From: Kribbella voronezhensis
GTDB taxonomy: Bacteria > Actinomycetota > Actinomycetes > Propionibacteriales > Kribbellaceae
Reading direction: 5' to 3'
Length of the DNA: 64,000 nucleotides
Assembly: GCF_004365175.1 (NCBI RefSeq)
Contig: NZ_SOCE01000002.1
Span: 1 to 64,000, forward strand
The first letter of the stretch is position 1, and every line of letters begins with the position of its first letter. Shown here piece by piece: positions 42,657-52,084 of the stretch. The notes under the pieces are model-generated. The model worked only from the letters and a program-made list of their open reading frames with translations, searched no databases and had not been told where the DNA came from. The translations under genes and the position numbers were made by a program.

Positions 42657-43628
42657 TTACCAGGCGTAGTCCTCGGGGGCTGTCTTGTAGCCCGGGAAGA
42701 TCTCGTCGAGTTGGGTGAGGGTCTTGTCGTCGAGCTTGACGTCGACGGCGCGTACTGCGGACTCCAGCTGCTCCATAGTCCGCGGGCCAACGATCGGGCC
42801 GGTGACGGCGGGCTGGTGGAGGAGCCACGCGAGCGCCACGTCGCCCGGCTCGTGCCCGAGCTCATCGGCGAGCGTCTCGTACTGCTCGATCTGCGGCCGC
42901 AGCTTCTCCAGCGCTTCCTTGGCACGACCTTCGGTACGGCGTACGCCCTCGTTCTCCTTACGGATCACGCCACCCAGGAGACCGCCTTGCAGCGGCGACC
43001 AGGGGATGACGCCGAGGCCGTACTCCTGCGCGGCCGGCAGCACCTCGCGCTCCACGTCACGCACGATCAGGTTGTAGATCGACTGCTCGCTGACGAGACC
43101 GGTGAAGTTCCGCTTCTCGGCAGCCGCCTGCGCCTGGGCGATGTGCCAGCCGGCGAAGTTGCTGCTGCCGGCGTACAGGACCTTGCCCTGCTGTACGGCG
43201 ACCTCCATCGCCTGCCAGATCTCCTCCCACGGCGTCGCGCGGTCGATGTGGTGGAACTGGTACAGGTCGATGTAGTCCGTCTGCAGCCGCTTCAGGCTCG
43301 CGTCGAGCGCGCGACGGATGTTGAGCGCGGAGAGCTTGCCCTCGTTCGGCCACTCGTCCATGTCGCCGTACAGCTTGGTCGCGAGCACCGTCTTCTCACG
43401 GTTCCTCGGGTCCTTCGCGAACCACCGCCCGACGATCTCCTCCGTCGCGCCCTTCCCCACACTCCGCCCGTACACATTGGCCGTGTCGAAGAAGTTGATC
43501 CCCTTCTCATGCGCCGCATCCATGATCGCGTGCGAGTCCTCTTCGGACGTATGCGGCCCAAAGTTCATCGTCCCCAGACAAATCCGGCTAACAGTAAGCC
43601 CAGTCCGACCAAGATGAGTGAATTCCAT
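42657..43628 (-). CDS. Aldo/keto reductase
   Basis: A 323-aa protein from MEFTHLGRTGLTV (ATG 43628). It has the AKR barrel landmarks: INFFDTANVYG with the catalytic Tyr, VLATKLYG with the Lys, DYIDLYQFHHID with the His-containing strand, and a late cofactor-binding VTGPIVGPRTMEQLE. NADPH-dependent reduction of an aldehyde or ketone is expected. Its upstream region at 43658-43706 matches the LysR promoter, so LysR control is likely. Confidence 0.92.
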   Translation of the reverse strand: MEFTHLGRTGLTVSRICLGTMNFGPHTSEEDSHAIMDAAHEKGINFFDTANVYGRSVGKGATEEIVGRWFAKDPRNREKTVLATKLYGDMDEWPNEGKLSALNIRRALDASLKRLQTDYIDLYQFHHIDRATPWEEIWQAMEVAVQQGKVLYAGSSNFAGWHIAQAQAAAEKRNFTGLVSEQSIYNLIVRDVEREVLPAAQEYGLGVIPWSPLQGGLLGGVIRKENEGVRRTEGRAKEALEKLRPQIEQYETLADELGHEPGDVALAWLLHQPAVTGPIVGPRTMEQLESAVRAVDVKLDDKTLTQLDEIFPGYKTAPEDYAW

Positions 43629-43657
43629 ACCTCCCAACCTCCCCCTCACCCCCTGAG

Positions 43658-43706
43658 ATGTCCAACAGAAGAATCCACTCAGTTCAATCACTCGTTGTTC
43701 TGAGTC
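43658..43706. promoter_or_regulatory. LysR-type site upstream of aldo/keto reductase
   Basis: GAAGAATC (43668), TCAATCAC (43684) and TTCTGAGTC (43698) recur with the same spacing as in the LysR promoter at 39833-39871; about 35 of 49 bases match overall. It lies 30-78 bases before the minus-strand start at 43628. Confidence 0.6.
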
Positions 43707-43835
43707 TGAGTCAGCCGGTACCTGCTACGCCTCGCTGTCTAGCTGGAGCGCAGCTGATCTTGCCGCTGAGCTTCCTCGAGAGATCAGCGACGAACGATGC
43801 TTGCTCGCGACAATGAACGGCTAGTCGCTGGAGAT

Positions 43836-43854
43836 GTCCCACAATCTGTGGGAC
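43836..43854. promoter_or_regulatory. Inverted repeat upstream of the DISARM operon
   Basis: GTCCCACA ATC TGTGGGAC, a perfect 8-bp inverted repeat with a 3-base centre, ~320 bases before the drmD remnant. It could be a regulator site or a small terminator hairpin. Confidence 0.5.
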
Positions 43855-43992
43855 CTGGTCGAGAGATTCGACGAGGCTCCGGGCGACTTGCTAGAGATCC
43901 GACGGTGCATGTCGCCTAGACCTGTGCGGCGAACGTATGGCAACCCCAGATGCCGCCCACTGGCTCTTCCCCAGTCTAGATCATCAACTATC

Positions 43993-44009
43993 TGTGAACG
44001 AGGTTCACA
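43993..44009. promoter_or_regulatory. Operator candidate of the DISARM operon
   Basis: TGTGAAC GAG GTTCACA is a perfect 7-bp inverted repeat ~165 bases before the first start codon, with a -10-like TAGTGT 15 bases downstream (44024-44029). Suits a dimeric repressor of the island. The regulator is not in the window. Confidence 0.5.
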
Positions 44010-44171
44010 AGCCAATTGTGGGGTAGTGTGTTTCGGCGGGGTTTGCAGTGTGGCTGGTCGAGTCACGGCACGAGGACACAACGCGTAGCAGTCGTGCGCA
44101 GCGTGCTCATGCCTGAGAGACTGCGCAGGGGTACAGACTGTCGCGGAAATCGGCGACACGGAGGGGACGAA

Positions 44172-45571
44172 ATGGGTAACGAAACTGCTTCGGCAACGAG
44201 GCAGCAGGATGAGCCGGAAGGGTTGTCGCTCGGCGCTCTGGTCGAGGGTCGAGGTCAGCGCTGGATCGTGGGGGAGGTGGACGCGGGGGAGTCGTCCACC
44301 CTGGTTACCTTGCCGAGCACGGAGGACGGTCGGTATGGCGACACGCTCGCGGACATCTCGGAGGTTGAGCCTGGTCGCCGAGTGCTGCCGAGTGGTTCTC
44401 TCCCCGAAGTGACGACGCGGCGTTTCGATCCGCCGGAACGGTTGGCCGCCTTCCTGGATGCAGCCGTTGGTCCGCGGAGACTTCGGCGGATGCTCGGTTG
44501 CTGCAGGCGCCGTTCCGGTCAGGCGCGGACATCGAGGACTACCAGCTCGAGCCAGTCGCTCGCTCGGTCGAAGCGCCTCAGATGAACGTGCTCTTGGCCG
44601 ACGACTTCGGCCTCGGCAAGACCATTGAAGCCGGACTTGTCGCGTTGGAGCTCCTGCTTCGTCACCGCGCTCGCCGAGTGATGATCGTGTGTCCGGCCGG
44701 CTTGACGCACAAGTGGCACGACGAGATGTCGGAGAAGTGCGGCCTCGATTTCACGATCGTGGACTCTGATCGATGCGCCGAAGTTCGCCGCACTCACGGA
44801 AGCGCAGCGAATCCGTTCCAGATCTACCCGTTGACCATCGTCAGCCTGCCGTGGCTCCGCGGACAGAAAGCCGAGCGCCTGCTCAGAGAGGTTGTGCCGG
44901 CCGAAGGACCGACGTACCCGCGCACCTTCGATCTTCTGATCGTGGACGAGGCTCATCACGTCGCCCCCGCGCTTCCCAAGCTGCGATACGCCGACGACCC
45001 CCAACAGACCGAGCTGATTCGCTGGCTTGGACTTCACTTCACCCACAGCCTGTTCCTGTCGGCAACGCCGCACAACGGATACCAGGAGTCGTTCACCGCG
45101 CTTCTCGAGATTCTCGACGATCAGAGCTTCGCTCGCGCCGTCGAACCTGACCGCAGTGCTGTGAAGGAGGCTGTCGTACGGCGGTTGAAGCGGGATATCG
45201 TCAACGCGGACGGCACCCCTCTATTCGTCGAGCCCGTCGCCAAAGTGATCCCGGTGAGCTATCCCCAGAGCGAGCGACAGATCCATTCGCTGCTGACCGA
45301 GTTCGCCGGCAGCCGGCGGAACCGTGTGGCCACAAAGGGCGGTCACAAGGCGACCGACCTCGTCACGTTGCTACTCAAGAAGCGAACGTTCTCGAGTCCT
45401 GCAGCCGTGGCTCACACAGTCGGCGTCTACATCGAGACCCTGAGCGCGAAGCGTGGCACCCGGCGTACGGCAGCCCAAGATGAGGTTTTGGACTGGTTGG
45501 AAGACTTCTTCGAAGACAAGGGTGGCAAGCGCAGACCCAAGACGGTTTCGGATGACGAGGTGTTGTTTTGA
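44172..45571 (+). pseudogene. drmD: drmD remnant: SNF2-type DISARM helicase, frameshifted and C-terminally truncated
   Basis: The reading frame begins at ATG 44172 with a GGAGGGGACG RBS and encodes a DrmD-like N-terminus (LGALVEGRGQRWIVGEV, FDPPERLAAFLDA). Near 44463 it shifts by one base. The protein continues in another frame as RWSAETSADARLLQAPFRSG, then DDFGLGKTIEAGLVA (motif I), DLLIVDEAHHVAP (motif II) and LFLSATPHNG (motif III), stopping at 45571. Adding one base restores a smooth family sequence. The helicase C-terminal half, several hundred residues in normal DrmD, is missing, and the stop overlaps the drmA ATG (TGATG). A sequencing error could explain the shift but not the truncation. 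Confidence 0.75.
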
Positions 45572-48500
45572 TGGGGAAAGGCGACACCTCGGTGAAGCCC
45601 GGCGAGAAATCAGGGTCAGTGCTGGACGACGACCAGCAGCTTGAGAGCGGGACGTCGTACCAGGTTCGGGACGAGATTGAGGAGCTGCTGCGGCGGGACT
45701 TGCTTGGCCCGTGGGGTGGGGAGGACGAGGCGCTGCCGACGGGGACGAACCCGCGTGAGCGCTACTTCATCGGGATGCTTGGGCCGCGGCATGAAGCGCA
45801 GTCGGTCGTGGCAGACGCAAGCGACGTGCCGGATACACAGATCGGCGTGGAAGCTGACGCAAGAGAGCCCGAACTCCCGGAGATCCTGACCCCGCAGAGC
45901 CTGGGGCGGATCTGGGCTTCGTCGATGGGATTGTCGTTCGCAGTACCGAACAAAGTCGACGTACTGAACGTGCGCTACCAGTGGGCCAATTACGAGCGGC
46001 GGCAAGTCACCGAAGAGGACGGCAAGCCCAAACGTAAGTGGCAGCGCGAGGCGCACCAGGATGAGAAGGCCATCCGCCTCGATGAGGAGCCGCAGTACCG
46101 CCTAGCGCTCACCGCGACTGACGAGTCTGAACCCGGCGTACTGCTGGCCGTCACGATCAGACCGCGGGACGGGCATCGTGTGGTCGAGCTCGCATTGATC
46201 AACGGCCAGCCGGAGCCGGCCGGCGGTGACAAGGACACTGCCTGGTTGTTTCAGACAGGCCTCACTGTCACGGCGATCGATGGCGAGACGGCGATCTTTC
46301 TTCCAGTCGAGCCGGCCGCGACCATTAACCAGGTAAGCGGTGCTCCGCTAGAGGATCCCGAGGATCTTCACCTGCAGCTGCTCTATCGGCATCAACACCG
46401 ATACGCCAACGGCCGCAATGTCGCCGTCGACGCTCTGGTCAGAGACGGCCAGACAGCTGCGCATCAGCTGCAGACTACCTGGTTGCCGTCACACGAAGTG
46501 CCGGCGACGGTCGCGCCAACTGACGAGATCTTTGATGATCTTGAGCTGTCTATGGATGCACTTGGCGAGGCTGAGCCGGAACAACTTCGCGTTGGTCTGA
46601 GCACTCTGGTGCACGAATATCGCAACTGGATTGATGAACGCGACAGCGAGGTTGATGCTCTCCCCGATCGCCTACGGCCATCTGCACGAGCAGCGATCGA
46701 CGCGGCGCGCACAGCGGCAACTCGGATCGAGGCGGGCGTAAGTCTGCTCACCGATGCGACGGCGTTCGGTCACGAATATGCTCTGAGGGCGTTCAGATTC
46801 GCCAACCAGGCGATGGCGATGCAGCGTCGGCACACGACGCTCGCTCGCAAGCGGCAGGACGAGGGCCTCACCTACCGGGAGGCGCTCACGGAGATCGAGA
46901 GCGAGGGGGTCAAAGCGGCCTCTTGGCGGCCGTTCCAGCTCGCCTTCGTCCTGCTCAACCTCCCGTCGCTGACTGATCCGGCACACCCCGAGCGTGCATC
47001 GGATCCGAACGCGATCGTCGACCTGCTGTTCTTCCCGACCGGTGGTGGTAAGACCGAGGCGTACCTCGGCCTTACGGCATACACGCTCGGGATCCGACGC
47101 TTGCAGGGAGTTGTCGGGACGGGCGATGCAAAGCGCGACGGCAACAGTGGCACAGCGGTCTTGATGCGCTACACCCTCAGACTCCTTACTGCACAGCAGT
47201 TCCAGCGTGCTTCGGCCCTCATCTGCGCGACTGAGGTTCTTCGCCGGAAGGACGACAAGACATGGGGGAGCGAGCCGTTCCGCATTGGCCTATGGGTCGG
47301 CTCGGCTGTTTCACCCAACTGGTATGACGACGCCGCGATGCAGATCTCCGAGGCACGAGCATCCGGGGATGGTCGGCACACGAACGTTCTGCAGGTGCTG
47401 ACCTGCCCCTGGTGCGGAACCCAGCTTCGAACCGAGCGTGACCTCAAGCCGGACGATGAGGCACGTCGGGTGTACCTCTACTGCTCCAACGGCGAGGGCG
47501 CGGATGCCTGCCCGTTCTCTCGCTGCCAAAGCAGTGAAGGCCTTCCGATCCTCACGGTCGACGAAGAGGTCTACCGCTACGCGCCGAGCCTGGTCATCGC
47601 TACCGTGGACAAGCTGGCCCAGCTTCCCTGGCGTGGGTTTGCCGGCCACTTGTTCGGTCATGTCACGGACTACTGCGAGAGACATGGATACCGGCATACG
47701 GATCTGGACGCCCGAACGAAATGCGGCAGTCGGCACAACAAGAGCAAGAACGGGCTTCCCGCAGTAGCGAGTCGTCCAGTCGCCATGCTCCGTCCGCCGG
47801 ACCTCATCATCCAGGATGAGCTGCACCTGATCTCAGGAGCGCTCGGTACGACGGTCGGATTGTTTGAGGCAGCCATCGACCAGCTGTGCACGTGGAAGTT
47901 TGAGGACAAGGACGGCAAGACCCGCAGCACGGCGCCGAAGATCGTTGCCTCGACGGCGACCACGAGGCGAGCCCGTGCACAGGTGCTAGGCATCTTCGCG
48001 CGGGAGCTCGCGGTCTTTCCGCCGCAGGTAAGTGACGTCAGGGATACGTTCTTCTCGCGCCAGGTCGGGGTGACACCCAAGCAGCCCGGCCGGCGGTACC
48101 TCGGAGTTTGTGCACACGGCGTGCGTATGAAGGCGGCGGAGATTCGGCTCGCTGAGATCCTGCTGCTTGCCGGCCAGACGATGTTCGACCGCTTTGGTGA
48201 GCCGGCCGACCCCTACATGACGGTGGTCGGCTACTTCAACGCAATTCGTGAACTCGCCGGCATGCGTCGGTACCTGGATGACGACGTCACCACTCGCGTA
48301 CGAAGTGCCGGACGCCGCATGCGAGGCATCTCTAATCGCATCGTGACCAGGACCGGAATGCTCGGCATCCAGGAGCTAACCTCGCGGATATCGTCCGCTG
48401 ACATCAGCGAGGTACTGGCGCGTCTAGAGATCGGGTTCGAGGATGACCTGGACACCAGCGATCGTCGTATCGCGATCGCCAGCGAGTTTCGTGAGGCGTT

Positions 48501-49356
48501 GAGTAGCAGCGGCAAGGGGCGACGCAGCCCGCATGACGTTGCTCATCGCTGGGGCGATCGTCGTCGTAACAGTCGCGACCCGGTCGATGTCGTACTTGCC
48601 ACATCCATGCTGCAGGTTGGGGTCGACGTATCCCGCTTCGGCCTGATGGTTGTCACTGGTCAGCCGAAGAACACGGCTGAATACATCCAGGCCACCTCTC
48701 GGGTCGGACGTGATGCAGCAAGACCCGGCCTCGTCGTCACTCTCTACAACTGGGCCCGCCCACGCGATCTTGCGCATTTCGAGGACTTTGCGTACTACCA
48801 CTCGACCTTCTACCAGCAGGTCGAGGCGCTGTCCGTCACGCCCTACACGAGGCGAGCGCTGGATCGTGGCGCGGCGGCGACTTTCGTCACCGCAGTGCGA
48901 CACGCACAGCCAGCCTTTTCGCATGACATCGATGCACACGACGTGCCGCTTGATTCGCCGGTGGTTCGGGACGTGATCGAGCGGCTGGCAGCGCGGGCAG
49001 AGCATGTCGATGGAACCCGTGGGCGGGCTCACCTCGAGGAGAGGATCAAAGCGGTCATCGACCGCTGGAACGAGAAGAAGAACCGGCCCGCAAGGCTCGC
49101 TTACGAAGCAGCGCGCAAGGATAAATCCAACTTGCAGCCGTTGCTGGAGCGAGCAGGTGCAGGGAAGTGGGACGTCCTGACGGTGGGCCTCTCCATGCGC
49201 GAGACGGAGCCTGACATCAACCTACTCATTCCCGGAGGTGAGCAGCTCTTCACGCCGATGTATGCCGCACCGTCCTGGTCATTTGTCACATCGGATGGAA
49301 CGGACGAGCATGGCGTGGGCGACGAAGACGATGACGGTGAGGAGGGGGAGCGATGA
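45571..49356 (+). CDS. drmA: DISARM helicase DrmA
   Basis: A 1261-aa protein with the DrmA layout. The N-terminal ~450 residues begin VRDEIEELLRRDLLGPWGG. The helicase core has motif I LLFFPTGGGKTEAYLG (~487-502), a zinc-ribbon-like insertion (CPWCGTQL, then YCSNGEGADACPFSR), motif II IIQDELHLISG (~746) and motifs V/VI with IQATSRVGRDAARPG (~1038). DrmA is the SF2 helicase-like core of DISARM and forms a complex with DrmB on DNA. Its ATG shares a base with the stop of the drmD remnant, and its own stop overlaps the drmB start, so the operon is tightly coupled. A divergent paralogue is encoded at 60013-63255. Confidence 0.88.
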   Translation: MGKGDTSVKPGEKSGSVLDDDQQLESGTSYQVRDEIEELLRRDLLGPWGGEDEALPTGTNPRERYFIGMLGPRHEAQSVVADASDVPDTQIGVEADAREPELPEILTPQSLGRIWASSMGLSFAVPNKVDVLNVRYQWANYERRQVTEEDGKPKRKWQREAHQDEKAIRLDEEPQYRLALTATDESEPGVLLAVTIRPRDGHRVVELALINGQPEPAGGDKDTAWLFQTGLTVTAIDGETAIFLPVEPAATINQVSGAPLEDPEDLHLQLLYRHQHRYANGRNVAVDALVRDGQTAAHQLQTTWLPSHEVPATVAPTDEIFDDLELSMDALGEAEPEQLRVGLSTLVHEYRNWIDERDSEVDALPDRLRPSARAAIDAARTAATRIEAGVSLLTDATAFGHEYALRAFRFANQAMAMQRRHTTLARKRQDEGLTYREALTEIESEGVKAASWRPFQLAFVLLNLPSLTDPAHPERASDPNAIVDLLFFPTGGGKTEAYLGLTAYTLGIRRLQGVVGTGDAKRDGNSGTAVLMRYTLRLLTAQQFQRASALICATEVLRRKDDKTWGSEPFRIGLWVGSAVSPNWYDDAAMQISEARASGDGRHTNVLQVLTCPWCGTQLRTERDLKPDDEARRVYLYCSNGEGADACPFSRCQSSEGLPILTVDEEVYRYAPSLVIATVDKLAQLPWRGFAGHLFGHVTDYCERHGYRHTDLDARTKCGSRHNKSKNGLPAVASRPVAMLRPPDLIIQDELHLISGALGTTVGLFEAAIDQLCTWKFEDKDGKTRSTAPKIVASTATTRRARAQVLGIFARELAVFPPQVSDVRDTFFSRQVGVTPKQPGRRYLGVCAHGVRMKAAEIRLAEILLLAGQTMFDRFGEPADPYMTVVGYFNAIRELAGMRRYLDDDVTTRVRSAGRRMRGISNRIVTRTGMLGIQELTSRISSADISEVLARLEIGFEDDLDTSDRRIAIASEFREALSSSGKGRRSPHDVAHRWGDRRRNSRDPVDVVLATSMLQVGVDVSRFGLMVVTGQPKNTAEYIQATSRVGRDAARPGLVVTLYNWARPRDLAHFEDFAYYHSTFYQQVEALSVTPYTRRALDRGAAATFVTAVRHAQPAFSHDIDAHDVPLDSPVVRDVIERLAARAEHVDGTRGRAHLEERIKAVIDRWNEKKNRPARLAYEAARKDKSNLQPLLERAGAGKWDVLTVGLSMRETEPDINLLIPGGEQLFTPMYAAPSWSFVTSDGTDEHGVGDEDDDGEEGER

Positions 49357-51257
49357 GCGCCAGACACATACGCCGCGTAGGCTCAGTTCGCCCAAGCCAT
49401 TTGATGTTCACCAGCGGCGTTGGTGCACTGGTCGATCTGCCGAACTTTTCAGTTCTGGTTCAAGGACTCGACGAGTGGCGCGACATCGGAGTACCGACTG
49501 AATCGCTGACGTTGGCCGAGGTCCCACCGCATCTGCTCCGAGCGGTGCGCAAACTGGCCGGCCGCTCGGTGAAGGAGCTTCGCCCGGCACCGTGGGCTCC
49601 TTTGACCGACCAGATGCGCGGCGAAGACCCGTCGCTACGGATCGGGGTTCCCGTCATACCGTTTCCGGGTTGGTTGCGCTGCACTGCATGCAATGAGCTG
49701 GCGGCGATCCCGTCTGGCGCGTTCCAGTTCGAGAACAGCCGAGTACGACGCCCTCACGATGCTCGCTTCTTCCACGGCAACTGCGGACGCAAGAGCGGCG
49801 GTCGCGCCCCTCTCGCCGTTGCCGCTCGATTCGTGTTGACCTGTCAGTCCGGCCATCTGGACGATTTCCCGTACGCCGTGTTCGTCCACACGGGAGCGAG
49901 CTGCCCCGACGCTGAGCACCCGCGGATGCGGATGGAAGACCGCGGCGGCATGCTCGGCGCGAATGTGCAGATTACTTGCCTCGCCTGCAACTCCAGCCGG
50001 AATATTCGCGAGGCGCTCGGGGAGCGGGGCAAGGAGAACCTGCCACTCTGTCGGGGCCGTCATCCGCACCTGGGCAACAACTTCGAGAAATGCGATAAGG
50101 AGACCAAGCTTCTCGTGGTGGGTGCGTCGAACCAGTGGTTTGCGCAGACCTTGAGTGCTCTTGCTGTGCCGAGGCCCGGCGAGAACGAGCTCCAGGCCAA
50201 GGTGGAGGCTCACTGGGGCACTTTGGAAGGTCTGCCAGGTTTGGCGATGATGCCGTATATGCGGACCGTCGTACCGGCTCTTCGAGAATTCGAGAAATGG
50301 ACCGACGGTGAGATCTGGGACGCGATCGAAAGCCAGCGCGGGGCAGTCGAACAGGCTGGCACAGAGGATGCCTACGCTGACCTACTCGCTCCGGAGTGGG
50401 CTGTATTCACGGCTGACCGTGCACCGGAACCGTCCGACGATTTTACGATCGCACGGTTGCCCAATGGCGTACCGGCAATGCTCAAGGACGTGCTTGCCGA
50501 CGTAGTACAGGTCGAGCGTCTCCGTGAGGTTCGTGCTTTGGTCGGTTTCACCAGGCTCGATGCGCCGGACCCAGAGGATCCTGATCTCGTCACCAGGGCG
50601 CCGCTCTCCCGTGGAGAGCCGACCTGGCTCCCAGGTTCTGAGGTACGCGGAGAGGGCATCTTCCTTCGCCTGCCTGAGGATCTGGTGGCCGGTTGGCAGG
50701 CGCGAGTCGAATCGTCGACTGAGCTTCGTCTGCACCTGGATGCCTATGGGCGCTTCCGCGAGAATCGATACTCCGATCGACTTCCGCACGGATTTGACCC
50801 GCTTGAGCATTGGCCTGGGGCGCGCTACATCGCGCTGCATACGTTCTCTCACCTCCTGATTCGGACGATTGCGCTCGAGTGCGGCTACAACTCCGCGAGT
50901 CTGTCCGAGCGGATCTATACGACGACGGAAACCGGTGAAGCGCGTGCCGGGATCCTGATCTACACCGCGGTTCCGGACGCGGAGGGGACGCTTGGCGGAT
51001 TGGTCTCCCAGGCCGAGGCGGGCACTCTGGAACGGATCGTTCGGCAGGCGCTCCACGGCGCAATGCATTGCTCGTCGGACCCGCTCTGCGCCGAGCGTCT
51101 TCCCCACAAACCGGCTGACTTTCTGCACGGTGCCGCGTGCCATGTGTGCTTGTTCCTGTCCGAGACCACCTGCGAGCGCGGTAACCGTTTCCTCGACCGC
51201 CGATTCGTCGTACCGATTGACAGTTCGATTCTGGCGCTGTTCCAGGAACTGCCGTGA
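49353..51257 (+). CDS. drmB: DISARM protein DrmB (DUF1998)
   Basis: A 634-aa protein. It begins with RPSHLMFTSGVGALVDLP, the N-terminal signature of DrmB. Zinc-binding cysteine pairs recur: LRCTACNEL, LTCQSGHLDDFPY and ITCLACNSS. The C-terminal DUF1998 region has ALHTFSHLLIRTIALECGY, then YTAVPDAEGTLGGLVSQA and the cluster CSSDPLCAE, then CHVCLFLSETTCERGNRFLD. DrmB partners DrmA in sensing foreign DNA ends. ATG overlaps the drmA stop; its own stop overlaps drmC (CCGTGAAT). Confidence 0.88.
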   Translation: MSARHIRRVGSVRPSHLMFTSGVGALVDLPNFSVLVQGLDEWRDIGVPTESLTLAEVPPHLLRAVRKLAGRSVKELRPAPWAPLTDQMRGEDPSLRIGVPVIPFPGWLRCTACNELAAIPSGAFQFENSRVRRPHDARFFHGNCGRKSGGRAPLAVAARFVLTCQSGHLDDFPYAVFVHTGASCPDAEHPRMRMEDRGGMLGANVQITCLACNSSRNIREALGERGKENLPLCRGRHPHLGNNFEKCDKETKLLVVGASNQWFAQTLSALAVPRPGENELQAKVEAHWGTLEGLPGLAMMPYMRTVVPALREFEKWTDGEIWDAIESQRGAVEQAGTEDAYADLLAPEWAVFTADRAPEPSDDFTIARLPNGVPAMLKDVLADVVQVERLREVRALVGFTRLDAPDPEDPDLVTRAPLSRGEPTWLPGSEVRGEGIFLRLPEDLVAGWQARVESSTELRLHLDAYGRFRENRYSDRLPHGFDPLEHWPGARYIALHTFSHLLIRTIALECGYNSASLSERIYTTTETGEARAGILIYTAVPDAEGTLGGLVSQAEAGTLERIVRQALHGAMHCSSDPLCAERLPHKPADFLHGAACHVCLFLSETTCERGNRFLDRRFVVPIDSSILALFQELP

Positions 51258-52084
51258 ATCGATCAGTGGGTGAGGGGGAGTTGGCGCCACGAGGTGACGT
51301 CTCCGACCGGGTCGCATTGATCGGTTTGGCGTTCGCCGAGAGGTGGGGGTCGAATCGGCTGCTAGGGGTCCTGGATCGGATCGCGGCCGGTATGTCGCGC
51401 GACATCCTCCTGGCTACAGCCCACAGCGGAGAGTACGCCGACTCAGTGGGCGCATTGGATGCCGCGATCGAATCGTCCGGAAGACCGCAGAACGAGTCTC
51501 TCGCACTGCTCCGCGGCGTCGCCGCCGGCTACATCCGAGGGTCGAACAGCGTACGGGTGGACCTCGTGTGGAGTGGCCCAAGCAGCCACCGCGTGCCTGT
51601 GCGTTCGACTGCGCAGGTACTTACAGATGTCGTGGCTGCTGCCCAGAGCGACGTTCTCTTGATGACCTACTCCGCGAGGGAGTATCGGCCGCTGCTCGCT
51701 GCATTACGGGGAGCGTGTGTACGCGGCGTAACTGTGACTGTTGTGGTGGAGACCTTGCAGGGCGCAGGTGGCGCGATCGTCGGCATGGAGCCTGCTACAG
51801 CCTTCCTCGGCGTTCCTGGTGTCGAGTTATGGCATTGGCCGGCCAGCGAGAGAACGGAGTCGGGTGCCAAGATGCACGCCAAACTCGCTGTGGCGGATCG
51901 GCGGATCCTTTTCGTATCGAGCGCGAATCTCACCCAGGCCGGGGTGGCGAAAAATGTCGAGGCCGGCCTCCTCGTTACTGGTGGTACGGCCCCACAGCGT
52001 GCGGTCGAACATGTCGCTCAGCTGCAGGCATCGGGGACTCTCCGTCGCCTTCAGGTTGGTGAGCCGGGAATGGCGGTCGGCTGA
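51254..52084 (+). CDS. drmC: DISARM protein DrmC, phospholipase D-like nuclease
   Basis: A 276-aa protein from a GTG that overlaps the drmB stop. The C-terminal half carries one HKD motif, KMHAKLAVADRRILFVSSAN (H-x-K-x4-D, residues ~205-225), and an upstream VLLMTYSAREYRPLLAAL strand that forms the second half of the PLD fold. The first HKD is not evident, so activity would need a dimer, as in single-HKD nucleases such as Nuc. In DISARM, DrmC is accessory and not always essential. It precedes the methylase-like gene with a one-base overlap. Confidence 0.8.
   Translation: MNRSVGEGELAPRGDVSDRVALIGLAFAERWGSNRLLGVLDRIAAGMSRDILLATAHSGEYADSVGALDAAIESSGRPQNESLALLRGVAAGYIRGSNSVRVDLVWSGPSSHRVPVRSTAQVLTDVVAAAQSDVLLMTYSAREYRPLLAALRGACVRGVTVTVVVETLQGAGGAIVGMEPATAFLGVPGVELWHWPASERTESGAKMHAKLAVADRRILFVSSANLTQAGVAKNVEAGLLVTGGTAPQRAVEHVAQLQASGTLRRLQVGEPGMAVG

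Larger units (their letters stand above)
43707..44171. other. Left edge of the defence island, no gene seen
   Basis: A 465-base stretch upstream of the DISARM operon, visibly poorer in GC than the flanking chromosome. It holds two perfect inverted repeats (43836-43854 and 43993-44009) and probably the operon promoter. The open frames across it lack coding character. No tRNA, integrase or direct-repeat attachment site is recognisable. Confidence 0.5.

Noticed and set aside
43993..44009. CRP/GlxR site upstream of drmD
   Set aside because: The arms resemble TGTGA/TCACA, but the spacing between them is seven bases rather than the six of the CRP/GlxR consensus.
43834..44088. 84-aa ORF upstream of the DISARM operon
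   Set aside because: Starts inside a palindrome, has low coding character and no convincing RBS; the region looks regulatory.
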